From assembly GCA_947359465.1 (NCBI GenBank), contig OX375872.1, forward strand, positions 77,977,100 to 78,041,099: a stretch of DNA of 64,000 bases, in the 5' to 3' direction. This document shows, one piece after another, positions 54,151 through 64,000 of the stretch (its first letter is position 1; each line of letters begins with the position of its first letter). A model generated the notes under the pieces. That model worked only from the letters and a program-made list of their open reading frames with translations, was not told where the DNA came from and did not search any database. This DNA comes from Metellina segmentata (taxonomy: Eukaryota; Arthropoda; Arachnida; Araneae; Tetragnathidae). The translations under genes were made by a program, and so were the position numbers.

Positions 54151-55559
54151 TTCGTGGCCCAGCATGGGAAACACGATAAAAACAGAAAAAATCTGGAAAT
54201 GTGGACAGTCAGAAAATTTTTTAAATTTAATATTTAAAAAAAATTTTAAGCTTATCTTAGTTTTTCCTTCATTTTGAGCTGACCGCAATCCTTGACAATA
54301 ACCAGTTTGGCAGCGAAACCAATGGGGGAGATGGCCTGCTTCGCACCCCTTTTGGCGAAGTCCTCCCCTTTCGGCAACCCACGAAAACCTATTTACAATA
54401 AATACTTGTCCAAGTGTTCGCGTACCCTTTTGGAAACGGGGGAGTTTAGCCGATCTACAGGCGGGCCCTTATACATCATTCTCCCCCAAGCTACCCCCTT
54501 AAAAAGCGAGCACTTATAGGATAGCGAGCAATTCCGTTGGGGACGTCACTAATTAATCAGCGTCCATAATTACACGGCTGTGATCTGTTCATCGCTTGCG
54601 AGTGTCTGTTTAAAAAAAATGGCGGTTTCCAACTCGGTTATTACCGTGATTAAGATCCCTTTTAGAAAGGTAATAGGATTGTAAATCGACAAATAATGAG
54701 AGGGTTCAAGCGGCCTTTTTCTCCGTAAGACGGGGGAAACGAGTGAAAGTAGAGACACCTTTCCTGCAGACCGACTTTGTTCAAGGGATTGATTGTAGGA
54801 TGGAATGGGTTCTGATATTTATTTTTCAATACTTCCGGGTATACGCGTTCTATGAACTGGATACGAGTACAAAAGGTAAGATCTTTTCCAAGTTCTGGAA
54901 AGTTTTTTCTTTTACGGAGAATTTTCTCGTTGGCCGCTTTTCTACTAAGAAAGACGTTAATGTTCATATGGAAAGTTTGGGTGGGATCATTGGAATTTAT
55001 CTCGCAATTTGCTTCTCAAGAGTTCAGTTAAGTTCATAGCTTTAAGTTGTGCTTTCTGGGTGTTGCAGAGGTGATTATCGAGTTCTGGGAAAAACTTTCA
55101 ACAAACTGGTGATTGTATTGCCTACATAGCTTGCTTTTGCTAAATAGCCGTTATTTTCGCTTTGCGCGGATGGTGCACTGGTGGATGAAGTATACTTACG
55201 AATTTGTGACGCTCTAACTGAAACATTTCTCAGTGGATGTTACCGACAGACGAGGTACCTTTTGAATACCCGGTAGCTTCCTAGTTTTTGTATTTTTATC
55301 TGACGTCGTTTTTCCTTGGTGTATTTTGTGTTTTAATTCTTGTTTTTACTTGTGCGTACTTTTGGCTGAGAGACTTGTGACAGTGATGGACTGCTGCGTT
55401 GGAAGTAAAAAATTTAAAGTATAAAGTTGTGGGGAGGAGGTTATGTATTTCGAAGAAATATAAATTAATTTAAAAGTAACAGTGAAAACATTGACAAATG
55501 TATAACGATTTCTTCGTCTCTTGTACTCATTACATCCCGGTGTAATTTACCGTTATATT
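54151..55559. other. No recognisable gene
   Basis: 1.4 kb. Overlapping frames of 75-101 codons at 54292-55039 on both strands show no motif. Not matched by repeats seen elsewhere here. Confidence 0.45.
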
Positions 55560-55865
55560 AAAAAAAAAAGAGATAAATAAATAAGCAAAATAAAATATTG
55601 CAAATAAATAAGTAGAGTTGAAAATAAAAAATAAAATTGTAAACAAATAAACAAATGCAAATAAAAAATAAATTTGTAAATAAATAAAAGTGCAAATAAA
55701 GAAATAAATAAAAGTGTGAATAAAGAAATAAATAAAAGTGTAAATAACGAAAGAAATAAAATTGTAAATAAATAAATAAAGTAGCGGATGAAAAAATAAA
55801 AATAAAAAATAGAATAGATAAAATGAAACAAAAAATAAAAAAATAAATAAAGAAATTAAACAACA
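55560..55865. repeat. AAATAAATAA-rich low-complexity minisatellite
   Basis: About 300 bp of (AAAT)n-like sequence with irregular ~26 bp units such as AAATAAATAAAAGTGTGAAT and AAAGAAATAAATAAAAGTGT. The 92-115 codon minus frames rich in F, I, Y and L are translation artefacts. Confidence 0.93.
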
Positions 55866-56054
55866 TAGAGAAGTCACTAAAAAAGGTACACTAAATTTAT
55901 ATACGGTATAAATAGTGGATTCAAAGGATTAAGTGGCGAGTGTTAAAAATTAATTTGAAAATGAACCAAAAACAGGGTCAGTACAAGTCATGCACTCTCA
56001 GCAAGGTTGCTTTTCGGGAACTTTAATTATTTTGATAAAAGTTGTACAAAATCC

Positions 56055-56195
56055 ACTCCAACGTGAAAGCATTTGAGAGCACGACAGATTTAACGTGGAC
56101 CAGACCCCTCGTACACGACGGTTTGATTGGATTGAGTTTCGAACTCGCAACCCTCAGGTTGCTAATCAGCAACTTTAAAAACTGGGGTATCGTGT
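56055..56195 (-). mobile_element. SINE-A 5' half
   Basis: CTCCAACGTGAAAGCATTTG, AGAGCACGACAGATTTAACG, CTCGTACACGACGG, TGAGTTTCGAACTCGCAACC (box B on the minus strand), TTGCTAATCAGC. The 3' half is absent here. Confidence 0.85.
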
Positions 56196-56335
56196 TCCCT
56201 GGTTTTTCTTGATAAAAATATTTTTGAAATATTGCTTTATGTACTTTCTTTCCTGAGTTCACAGAAAGGTTAAATTAGTGACAGATACGTTTATCAGTGG
56301 TTTATTACATACTTTTAATTATAGCTGTAGGCCAT

Positions 56336-56420
56336 TGTAGGTATTTAATTAATGTCGCACTGGAGCAACACAACGGGCAATTGGTGACGGTCCGGGATCA
56401 AACCCAAAGGAAAGATACGA
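56336..56420 (-). mobile_element. SINE-A 3' fragment
   Basis: GTAGGTATTTAATTAATGTC, GCACTGGAGCAACACAACGG, GACGGTCCGGGATCAAACCC. The order relative to the 5' half at 56055 shows these are two separate insertions. Confidence 0.85.
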
Positions 56421-56522
56421 AAGTCAATGTAGGAAGATCGACACGATAGATGACGCATCTGGTCCTTAGGAGGAAACTATCTTATCTTTGATCCGTTGCA
56501 CAACATTCACATTCGTCCGTTA

Positions 56523-57016
56523 AGCCGCGTTTACACCGGAGTTGCAAATATTTTTTCCCAATTTTTGTGTCGTAGACGTTTAACGACCCCTTTTGGTGAC
56601 CCCTTTTCGACCCACTCCGGTGTAAACGTTTTGTCGTCTTTTGTGGACAACACAAAGGGATGAGTATTCCTATCACTCCTTTGTAGAGAAAAGTGATCAC
56701 CCCTTTGTGTTGTAGACAAAATAATAGCGATGAGGGCAAAATGTCACTGAGAGCGAACAGAAAACGGCGTACACCTCGGGGCGCCGAAGGGCACTCGAAT
56801 AAGGGAGAATTTTCCACCCAAATTTCGTCATGGAGAAATGTCCCCCAAAATATCAGTCTTTTGATCTTTCCCGACTCCTGATGGAAAACAAACTTGGTGC
56901 TGCAAGCACGCTAAATCGCCTCCCCGACACGAGTGTCGATAAAATTAGTGCTTTTTCTCGTAATGTCTTTGATGTTTGGAGGGCAACGTGTTTGCAACTA
57001 CTGTGTAAAAGCGGCT
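56523..57016. mobile_element. PIF/Harbinger-like MITE candidate
   Basis: 494 bp with imperfect inverted ends (AGCCGCGTTTACACCGGAGT at left; ACTGTGTAAAAGCGGCT at right) and TTA on both sides (56520-56522, 57017-57019). A longer similarity, ACAACATTCA..TCCGTTA, also lies outside both ends, so the insertion history is more complex. Inside is a hairpin, ACAACACAAAGGGATGA with TCACCCCTTTGTGTTGT. The 111-codon minus frame has no motif. Confidence 0.65.
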
Positions 57017-57019
57017 TTA

Positions 57020-57449
57020 CACAACATTCATCCGTTACCCACAAAGCGTGATCAACCGTCCGCGGTCCGATCGGGCACGAATTAGGGATGGGAGTCGAAA
57101 CAAAATTCCTTACGAAGCTAGTGCTATGGTTCAGCGAAAGAAACCGAAACAATTTCCAGCAGAAGAAAAATTAAAAAGAAATATTTTCTATTTTGCTGGG
57201 AAAGGGAAAAATTGCTTATTTAACTACATTTTTCTTTTGTGAGGCCTTACCTGTAAAAAACATCCTAGGCTAGTGCTTAGTAAATTTGATTTTATAACTT
57301 TAGTCCATTGCACAAGTTACTTATTTAGCATTTGATGGCAATAACTTATTTTTTCTGTAATTCTATTTGCGCAGTTACTTTTATGGGTAACAGTACATTT
57401 TATTGATTTCAGAGTTGCTTAGTGTTACGAAATAACATTGTAAGTGTAC
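57020..57449. other. No recognisable feature
   Basis: Spacer with no motif. Confidence 0.5.
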
Positions 57450-57963
57450 CCTCAAAGTGGTTTCGACGAGATACCTCGTCCATCAAGATTGACCAATTTT
57501 GCTGATGATGAGTTACCTCGAAAACAAAACATTGCCAATTTTTTTTGATAGATCAAAATCTGGTCAGTTTTTTTATTTATGACGAGATATCTCGTTCATT
57601 AAGATCATACCAATTTTGCTAGTGACGAGATAACTTGTCACCAAAATATTGCCGATTTTTTTTATGTGACTAGAACAAGATCTAGTCAGTTTTCTTCTAA
57701 CGACGAGATATTTCGTCCATCAAGATCTGACCAATTTTGCTAGCTAAGGGAGATTCCTTTTCATCAAAATATTACCGATTTTTAATGATGATGAGATCAA
57801 GATCCGGTCAGTTTTCTTCCAATGACGAGTTATTTCAGCCACCGCGATCTGGTCAGTTTTGCTAGACCGTTGTGTTTTGCTTTAGAACAACGTTAATTAA
57901 AAAAAAAAAATCAGTTTTGCCAATGACGGAATACCTCGCTAATACAACCACCAAGAAGGGTTT
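57450..57963. mobile_element. TTAA-type palindrome-rich MITE, long copy
   Basis: ~510 bp. Left end ACCCTCAAAGTGGTTTCGAC, right end CAACCACCAAGAAGGGTTTAA; both TTAA sites have mutated or shifted. It contains at least four GACGAGATATCTCGTT-type units and TCTGGTCAGTTTTCTTC repeats, so the short 210 bp form appears expanded here. A SINE-A stub interrupts it at 57863. Confidence 0.86.
57863..57910 (+). mobile_element. Very short SINE-A insertion with A tail and 10 bp target duplication
   Basis: 48 bp: GACCGTTGTGTTTTGCTTTA, GAACAACGTTAATT and an A run, flanked by TCAGTTTTGC at 57853-57862 and 57911-57920. It is the last ~35 bp of SINE-A plus poly(A), the extreme of 5' truncation, and it defines the SINE-A 3' end. 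Confidence 0.9.
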
Positions 57964-58696
57964 AACTGCTGTTGAAATTATAGCCCATCTCTACTAGAGA
58001 GCAATATTTAATTGAAACGAATATTAACCGTTTCAGTCTGAAAAGACCAAAATACAACCACCAAAATGCATTATTTCAGATTGAAATAATTTTCTCCCGA
58101 GAATCCCCCTTCGCATAAGGGCATCGTATATCAGCTATGTTTATTTTGACCTGAGCAAGTAAAGAGCCTGGGTAATCTCAAGAAGTACCACCGGGAGCGA
58201 AAGTGTTTAGGGAATATGTTGTAGAACCCGGAGGTGATACCCCTTCAATCAGATAAAGCTCCCAATCCCGAACCGGCAGTTCAGACCATTATGATGAACC
58301 CTCTGTGGCTGACAACAGTCCATTAACGCATGAAGCCGTATTTTATATCAAGCACCCTTACCCTAAAAGTGAGAGAAAAAACCCACCACCGTAGACAAGA
58401 CAAAAGTCTTGGAAGCAAATTGCGATTCCGAAAAAAAGCGGAATCTTTCGGATCCGTCATGTGGCTAATGTCAGAAACTGAGCCGAATATGGTTCCCTGC
58501 AAGCGTAGACAGATTAAACGGTCCTCGGATTTATTCTTTTAGTAGTAGGCAGTCTTACTGATAGCGATTTTATTAAGAGGTGAAATGATGAATGCTATCA
58601 TTATTGTGAGAGATAACTTTGATGTCATAAATTTGATTCGGAGGAGGGATTTAAAAAAGGCGGTTGGAGCAGTATGGTACGAAACGTGCAGGACAA
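57964..58696. other. No recognisable gene
   Basis: The ~70-codon frame at 58330 and the one at 58585, which runs into the tandem repeat, have no motif. Confidence 0.45.
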
Positions 58697-59225
58697 AGAG
58701 AGTGGATTCTGCTATAGGCAACTTGATTTTTGAATCCAAATTTCAATGTGATAAGTTTTCATCCATGGTATATTTTTTGGAAATATGAGAACTGGTGTCA
58801 ATGTAGGAGCTTTTAGGATAAGCAAGGAAAGTGGATTCTGTTGTAGGCAACTTGATTTTTGGATCGTAATTTTTTTAATGTGATAAATTTTTATCTACGT
58901 TGTTATAGTTTTAGAAATGGGAGGTGTCAGTGTATTCGGTGAAAGAACTTTAAGGATAAGCAAAGAGTGGTTTCTGTTACAGACAACTTGGTTTCTGGAT
59001 CGTAATTTTTTGATGTGATAAGTTTTCATCTATGTTGGTATAGTTTCTGGAAATATGAGAAGTTGTGTCAATATAAGGACCTTTAGGACAAGCTAAGAGA
59101 GTGGCTTTTGTTATAGGTAACCTGATTTTTGGTTCTTAATTTTGATGTGATAAGTTTTCCTCTATGTAGATATAGTTTTTGGAAATATGAGACTGATATC
59201 AATGTAAGGATAAGTAAATAGCGAT
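58697..59225. repeat. ~133 bp tandem repeat, 4 units
   Basis: Units begin at about 58697, 58829, 58966 and 59099 with AGTGGATTCTGCTATAGGCA-like sequence and share ACTTGATTTTTG, ATGTGATAAGTTTTCATCTA and TTTTTGGAAATATGAGA. Divergence between units is moderate. Confidence 0.92.
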
Positions 59226-59276
59226 TCATTTTGAGATAATTGTTTTATTGATTATATTGTTTATGATTAATATTTA

Positions 59277-59420
59277 GACGACCAAACGGTCTAGTGGTTA
59301 AGGTCTTGGCCTCTGGATGGGAAAGTTACTGGTTTGAATCCGGGGTCAGGGCATGGAAGTAAATAGTGCTGTCCTTTTTTAGGGGCAATGATGGTCCTCC
59401 CACTGGGTGCTCCTTCGCAA
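59277..59420 (+). mobile_element. SINE-E: tRNA-headed SINE candidate
   Basis: GACCAAACGGTCTAGTGGTT, AAGGTCTTGGCCTC is a tRNA-like D-arm region, and box B GGTTTGAATCC lies at about 59332. The arms do not close into a complete cloverleaf and there is no T-run terminator. The body (GGGGCAATGATGGTCCTCCC) is unlike SINE-A or SINE-B. Seen once. Confidence 0.68.
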
Positions 59421-60469
59421 GTCGCCATCACTTCCGGCCTTGTAGTGGCCAATGATTACGTTCATATGTGTCCGGCATTGGAAAAAAATGACTTATATTT
59501 GATTCGAAGTATTAATCTTGAAATCGTTCACAATCGTACTCGTAGCAAGAGGGATTTTCAATTTCAATGCAAATAAACCAGACGAAAAGTGAAGATTTTA
59601 CTTTCTCCATCCAAATGTTCTCGTATAATGCATATCGAAATTAACTTCAATGGTAGTTTATCGCTGATTTTGTGAGGTTAAGTGTTTAATCTAATTGGCA
59701 TTGATCAATTAACTGCCATACATAAATTCGGAATTCATTCTTTGGAATTTTTATTGATGAAGTTCTGAAATCATATTCGAAAAACAAGTCGACACGTTCG
59801 GAATACGTACAGGGGAAACATCTTCCGCCGCATAAACACTACCACTATCTGCTTTTAGCTTGACAGAAAATGGCGCTTATAGATAGGGACTTTAGAAGAA
59901 AATGATTTCTTTCTTCTAAAGTCGGAAAATTTTAAATGTCTGGAAAATTTTAAATTTCAGTGACATTCTAGTTAAAAATTGGAGATTACTAAATTATGAT
60001 TTCGTCACTTTGAAATACCCCCCCCCCCCTTTTTTTTTTTCAATTTTTATTTCAATCATACTTTTTTATTGAAATCCGCTCTGATTCGTTCATGTTTACA
60101 AGTTCATGGCCCCATCTCCTATGGGTCCTAACCCGTTACATTTTTACAGTTCCCTCCTAAGAAAAGGCTATGAAGGATAATTATTACAATGTTCATATAA
60201 TATGTGGGTATTCCACATGAATTCACTAGATTTAATGAGTAAATACATTATAAAAAAAAAGGATGCCCAACTTCTAGGGTTCAAACCCCTGGGTTAACCA
60301 AGAAAACTATGGCAAATGCATTATTAAACAGGGCTCCCAACTCCTAGGGTCTGAATACAGTTGTTCCCTCCCCAAAACTTTATAAAAAACCCATTAAAAA
60401 CCCTTTGAGGAATAACTATTACAAATACATATTCGTAACTTTAGAAAGCAATGGTTACTAGGTAGTTAA
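59421..60469. other. No recognisable gene
   Basis: Contains an 11-C run followed by T's near 60020-60040, and weak duplication of CCCAACTTCTAGGGTTC and CCCAACTCCTAGGGTCT at 60268 and 60335. Confidence 0.45.
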
Positions 60470-60765
60470 TTATAGTCGCACTGGAGCCACAATGGACTAT
60501 TGGCGACGGTTTGGGATCAAATCCAAAGAAACAGATACTAGGACAATACAATGTAATTTTGAACCATGTTCAGATGACGAGGTAGCACTTGAGCTAACAC
60601 CCCACTCTCTAAACTTTCAGGCCACTCCAACGTGAGAATATTTGAGGCCACGGCATATTTAATGTGCACCACCCTCCACATACCAGACGATCTTTGGCTG
60701 GACCTAGTTTTGAACTCGCAACTCTCTCATTGACAATCCACTACTCGTCAAGCAGGGCAACCAGG
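60470..60765 (-). mobile_element. SINE-A copy, near full length
   Basis: AGTTAATTATAGTCGCACTG, GGCGACGGTTTGGGATCAAA, CAGATGACGAGGTAGCACTT, TTGAGGCCACGGCATATTTA, AGACGATCTTTGGCTGGACC, TTTGAACTCGCAACTCTC, CAAGCAGGGCAACCAGG. Confidence 0.88.
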
Positions 60766-60829
60766 GCTCAATTTCAATAGCAATGACTCAGTCTACTTTT
60801 ATTTCACGTCAATGTTCGTAACTTGGCGA

Positions 60830-60975
60830 GCTTAGGTATTTACCTCTTCATTTGACCATTGTTCAAAATTAGAAAGTGTTATCCTCGAATCTTTCCCTTC
60901 GGGATGGATCCCGGACACTCGCCAATCGCGAGTTGTGTCGTGCCAATTGCAACGCTAATTCCGACTGTTTACCTA
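60830..60975 (+). mobile_element. SINE-A 3' half
   Basis: TTACCTCTTCATTTGACCAT, TGTTCAAAATTAGAAAGTG, TCCCTTCGGGATGGATCCCG, GCCAATCGCGAGTTGTGTCG, ending ACTGTTTACC. The frames at 60859-61110 lie within it and are artefacts. Confidence 0.85.
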
Positions 60976-61902
60976 ACTCCCAACATTTTTCATTTTCTAC
61001 GGGTATCGATATTGGCACGAATTCTAGTGGGATTTATTGCCACGTCACTACTAATTTATGTTACGATGCTTGTTTTAACAGATACGTCTGCTCCACAGAT
61101 TAGTCCTTAATTGACTAGCGTTTTAAATTATTTCTGAGTTTCCCAACGTTTCCAAGTGAGAAGGTCAGCGGACACGCTGTTGATAGACAAACAATCAACA
61201 CTGATTCCCTGCTCTGACCTTCGAGCCGCAAGGAAAGCAGCGAAGCATCTGAACTTTCGAAAGAGAAATGCTTGTTCTTAATGACACACAAGAGGTTACT
61301 CACCTATCTTGTTTTTAATATAGGATTTCTGGCACGTTTTTCTGGCAGACATCAAATAAAGATGTCTGTCAGCGTTATAAGTTCGTAAAAGAGGACTTTG
61401 ATTAATTGCGTCTTTATTTCTTCAATTATCTCGTCTCGCTCGCCATTGGTTCTTCGCCCAATACATCCATTTGTCATTCCTCCGTTTAATCATGCGAAAG
61501 CTATTTATTTATGATTCTTTTTGTTTTGCGTGATCATCTTCCAGGAAGTCTAGCTGCTATCCATCTAGCCAATGTGTTGTCCTTTTGTGAACACTTGACA
61601 CCCCTGCTTCTAACTAAGAGGCTAGTGTGTTACATAAATAGTACTTAGTGGTGAAACCTCTCCGATTATTTTGAACAGTAATTAATACTTATATCAAGAT
61701 CGATTTCTGATTCGTGCTTTCGCATTACACTTGAGTGTCACATAAAAGATCCAAATAAGACCATTGTGCTTCATATTATTATTTACAGATAGTCGTAGCC
61801 AGTATTCTATATAGCGGCCTCATATTTAAAAAATTTTTATGACGGTTTTAACCACTTTTTAAAAGTTTCGCGTAAAGTATTTGAATTTCACAATTGGGGG
61901 AA
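60976..61902. other. No recognisable gene
   Basis: No frame above 62 codons that is free of repeats, and no motif. Confidence 0.45.
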
Positions 61903-62199
61903 GGGTTAAAGTTACACTGGTGTAAGTCCCTTTTTAGGAAAAAAAAGACTCCGAATCTCCCTGTCGTCAGCTGGCAGTTGAATGAATATCGGATTTATTT
62001 CCTGTTTTCTGTTAACAGATTGACTTATCTTGATCTGGTTTCTGGGTCTAGTAATTATCTTTAGTAAAATTTGGTTGTATTGTATCTGGTTTTTTTTTTT
62101 TTTGAAAAGTATCTTGCACTACTTTGGTTGTATTGTATCTGGTTTCTGTGCCTTGTCTTTTTTTTGTAAAAGTGACTTACACCATTGTAACTTTAACCC
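61903..62199. mobile_element. MITE-like element with ~32 bp inverted termini
   Basis: GGGTTAAAGTTACACTGGTG, TAAGTCCCTTTTT at left matches the reverse complement of AAAAGTGACTTACACCATTG, TAACTTTAACCC at right with two differences. 297 bp, no coding. ACTTTGGTTGTATTGTATCT is duplicated inside. No clear target duplication; if TTAA inside the matched ends is the site, the flanks would also match by GGG and CCC. Confidence 0.82.
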
Positions 62200-62859
62200 G
62201 TCCACTTAATTTAAAGTAAGAAGTTATTGCAAAAATAAAAATAAACGCATTTTCGTAGATCCGAGTACAGGAATGCTCTAGTAATGGTCGTACTCTCGTC
62301 AGATGTTTGCAATGGCGATAAGTAACCTTTCGCAAATATTCAAATCGATTTTTCGAAATTCATTTAACATATTTCATACCTTTAAATTTCATCTTGGATG
62401 GTTAAAGGAACATTATAGAAATATTCAATTTGTAAAGATAAATATAAGAAACCAAATTTTCGGGGGAGCTTGGACCCCTTTCTAGCTATGGCATTGCATA
62501 TATATGTATGAGTGTGCTTCAAAATTCCTGCAAAAACTTTGAGTTGTGGTAAGGGACTTTGTTCACTCATGTATGTCCGAAAACGCCATCTGGATTCGTT
62601 AGAGGGCACTGTTCGACAGCTCACCCCTCTGTCTTCGTCGCTGTGGACATCAGTATCTAATTTCGGATTTCAGGGTGTCTAAAGTAAGAACCAAATGAAG
62701 TAACATGCAATTTTTAAACCAAATTTAGAGATTAAGTGACGCATCTTGGTCGATATGAGTATAACAATGACTTGAATTGAAAATTTACAATGAAAATTGC
62801 TTGTAATAAACAGTTTAAGCGACTTTAAGACCAGTTGGTAGATTTGAGGTAGGGAAATG
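62200..62859. other. No recognisable gene
   Basis: AT-rich; short frames only. Confidence 0.5.
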
Positions 62860-63000
62860 AATTTACGCTGCACTGAAGTAACACAACGGACTATTGGAAG
62901 CGATCCGAGATCAATTCTGGAGGGAAAGATAAGGACAACTTGTAAATGACGAGTCAATACCTGAGACAGCATCCCACTCTCCGAACATCCACACTATAGA
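62860..63000 (-). mobile_element. SINE-A 3' half
   Basis: TGAATTTACGCTGCACTGAA, GTAACACAACGGACTATTGG, TCCGAGATCAATTCTGGAGG, CTCTCCGAACATCCACACTA. It meets an opposite-strand SINE-A at about 63000, forming an inverted SINE pair. Confidence 0.85.
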
Positions 63001-63260
63001 AAAGGTAGAATCGTGGATTAGCAGACTATCATGTACGTGTGGGCTGGTGAACGTTCAAAATTTTGTGGCCTCAAATGTCTCCTTACGTTGATGTGGAAGC
63101 TTCGAGAGCGGGACTCATGTGTTGACCTCGTCATCCGACCGTGGTTCAAATTTGCGAGATGTTGTTTTTGGATCTTTTCCTTCGGGATTGATCCCTGTCC
63201 GTCGCTAATAGTCCTTTGTGTTGCTCCAATGCGACGTAAATTTAACTGTCAATACTTTCC
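63001..63260 (+). mobile_element. SINE-A copy
   Basis: ATCGTGGATTAGCAGACTAT, GTGGGCTGGTGAACGTTC, GTGGCCTCAAATGTCTCCTT, TTGACCTCGTCATCCGACCG, TCCTTCGGGATTGATCCCTG, TCGCTAATAGTCCTTTGTGT. The 5' head is mostly absent. Confidence 0.88.
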
Positions 63261-63794
63261 ACCTACGTATACTTTCTAAGGAAGTTAGAAATCTAATTTT
63301 TCAAACTATACTGTACTAATCAAAAAATCTAGTCTTTCCTTGGTATACCTTATAATTATAACATTCTCTATAATTTATATGCAATAAGGTAAATAAACTG
63401 ATGCGTGTAGGCATTCTAAATGTACTAAGTGACTCATACGACGCATGGACACCTACAAAATAAATCTTTCAACAGAAATCAGAGAACTAAAAACAGGTTT
63501 ACTTTCAGCTTTTATAATAGGTTTACTTTCATATTTAGTAGCGAATAAGTAATTTAATAGGATGACGGAGCTATTTTATATAAAGAATAGAAAAACAATA
63601 TTTCATGCTTTGATATTAAGAATAATTTTATGATCATTTACATTTTTTTGTAATGAGATTAGATTATCTGTGTTTTATTTTAAAAATAACGTTGATTTCC
63701 TTTCTGTTGAAAAACCGTTTAAGTATGTGGTTAATTATAATTGGCACAAATAAGTAGTGGTATCGGCCATCCCCTTCATTTGCAACTTAAGCTG
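63261..63794. other. No recognisable feature
   Basis: AT-rich spacer before the terminal minisatellite. Confidence 0.5.
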
Positions 63795-64000
63795 CAGTAC
63801 CAGATTATACGACGGACCGCAGTACCAGATTAGATGGCAGGTCCCTGTACCAGGTTAGGTGGAGAATCCCAGTACCAGGTAAGATGACGAACCACAGTAC
63901 CAAACTAGATGGCGGAACCTATTCCAGGTTATATGATAGACCATCGTATCAGGTTAGATAGCGAGTAGTACTAAGTCAGATAGCGGTTCCCAGTAGGAAG
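63795..64000. repeat. 25 bp minisatellite running off the window edge
   Basis: The unit CAGTACCAGGTTAGATGGCG plus about five bases repeats at 63795, 63820, 63845, 63870, 63895, 63920, 63945 and 63970, with the first five units best conserved. The array is cut by the window end. Confidence 0.95.

Noticed and set aside
55530..55877. Hydrophobic minus-strand frames of 92-115 codons resembling multi-pass membrane proteins
   Set aside because: They come from an AAATAAATAA-type low-complexity repeat, are open in three overlapping frames, and start at non-ATG codons in part.
56482..57152. Protein-coding gene on the minus strand (111 and 99 codons)
   Set aside because: The frames lie within or across a MITE with inverted ends and have no motif.
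59277..59350. tRNA gene
   Set aside because: Box A and B-like parts are present, but the acceptor and anticodon stems do not close; treated as a SINE head.
61903..62199. Assignment of this MITE to the TTAA/piggyBac type
   Set aside because: TTAA lies inside matching GGG/CCC ends on both sides, so it is part of the inverted repeat and cannot be shown to be a target duplication.

Overview
The window looks like repeat-dominated, AT-rich nuclear DNA from an arthropod. Chelicerates, spiders in particular, are my best guess from the styles of the Tc1-like and mariner-like transposases, but this is inference without a database search. I see no host protein-coding gene, rRNA operon or functional tRNA that I would defend. 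Nearly everything recognisable is a transposable element, a SINE, a MITE or a tandem repeat.

Layout. 1-2257 holds nothing recognisable. 2258-14474 is one nested block: a SINE cut off by a TA microsatellite, two decayed Tc1-like elements (2440-3700 and 3709-5118), a 6.0 kb Ty3/Gypsy LTR retrotransposon on the minus strand (5241-11261) with nearly identical LTRs and four coding lesions, a 1502 bp mariner-type transposon with near-perfect 106 bp terminal inverted repeats and an intact 358-codon transposase (11264-12765), and a 1587 bp deletion derivative of a related Gypsy element with apparently identical 368 bp LTRs (12816-14402). Every junction in this block lies at TA or TG dinucleotide repeat DNA.

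14475-24300 has a LINE fragment, SINEs, a 255 bp-arm inverted repeat, an hAT remnant with an imperfect 8 bp target duplication and transposase pieces, palindrome-rich MITEs flanked by TTAA, a retroposon with a 15 bp target duplication, two tRNA-headed SINEs and a 214 bp TA array. 24290-34670 has an hAT transposase C-terminus, a triple nest (hAT inside hAT inside SINE, each with a perfect 8 bp duplication), a second copy of the outer hAT that preserves the empty site, a deleted Tc1 copy, two 5S-rRNA-like pieces, tandem repeats and a 1249 bp element with TTA duplications that carries a Jockey-like LINE fragment. 34671-64000 has more SINEs, two Helitron-like elements sharing a repeated 63 bp module, a Tc1-like element with matching ends but half its transposase deleted, a mariner remnant, an unclassified decayed transposon, three 200-490 bp tandem families and a 25 bp minisatellite that runs off the right edge.

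How the parts relate. About 20 copies or pieces of one SINE family (SINE-A) lie on both strands. A second SINE (SINE-B) shares its 3' hairpin tail with a LINE-like 3' end found several times, which suggests it borrows that LINE's machinery. Eight copies or partial copies of a TTAA-flanked MITE are built from repeats of the 16 bp palindrome GACGAGATATCTCGTC. The intact mariner and the identical-LTR Gypsy derivative are the youngest insertions. Family names SINE-A to SINE-E are labels for this report only.
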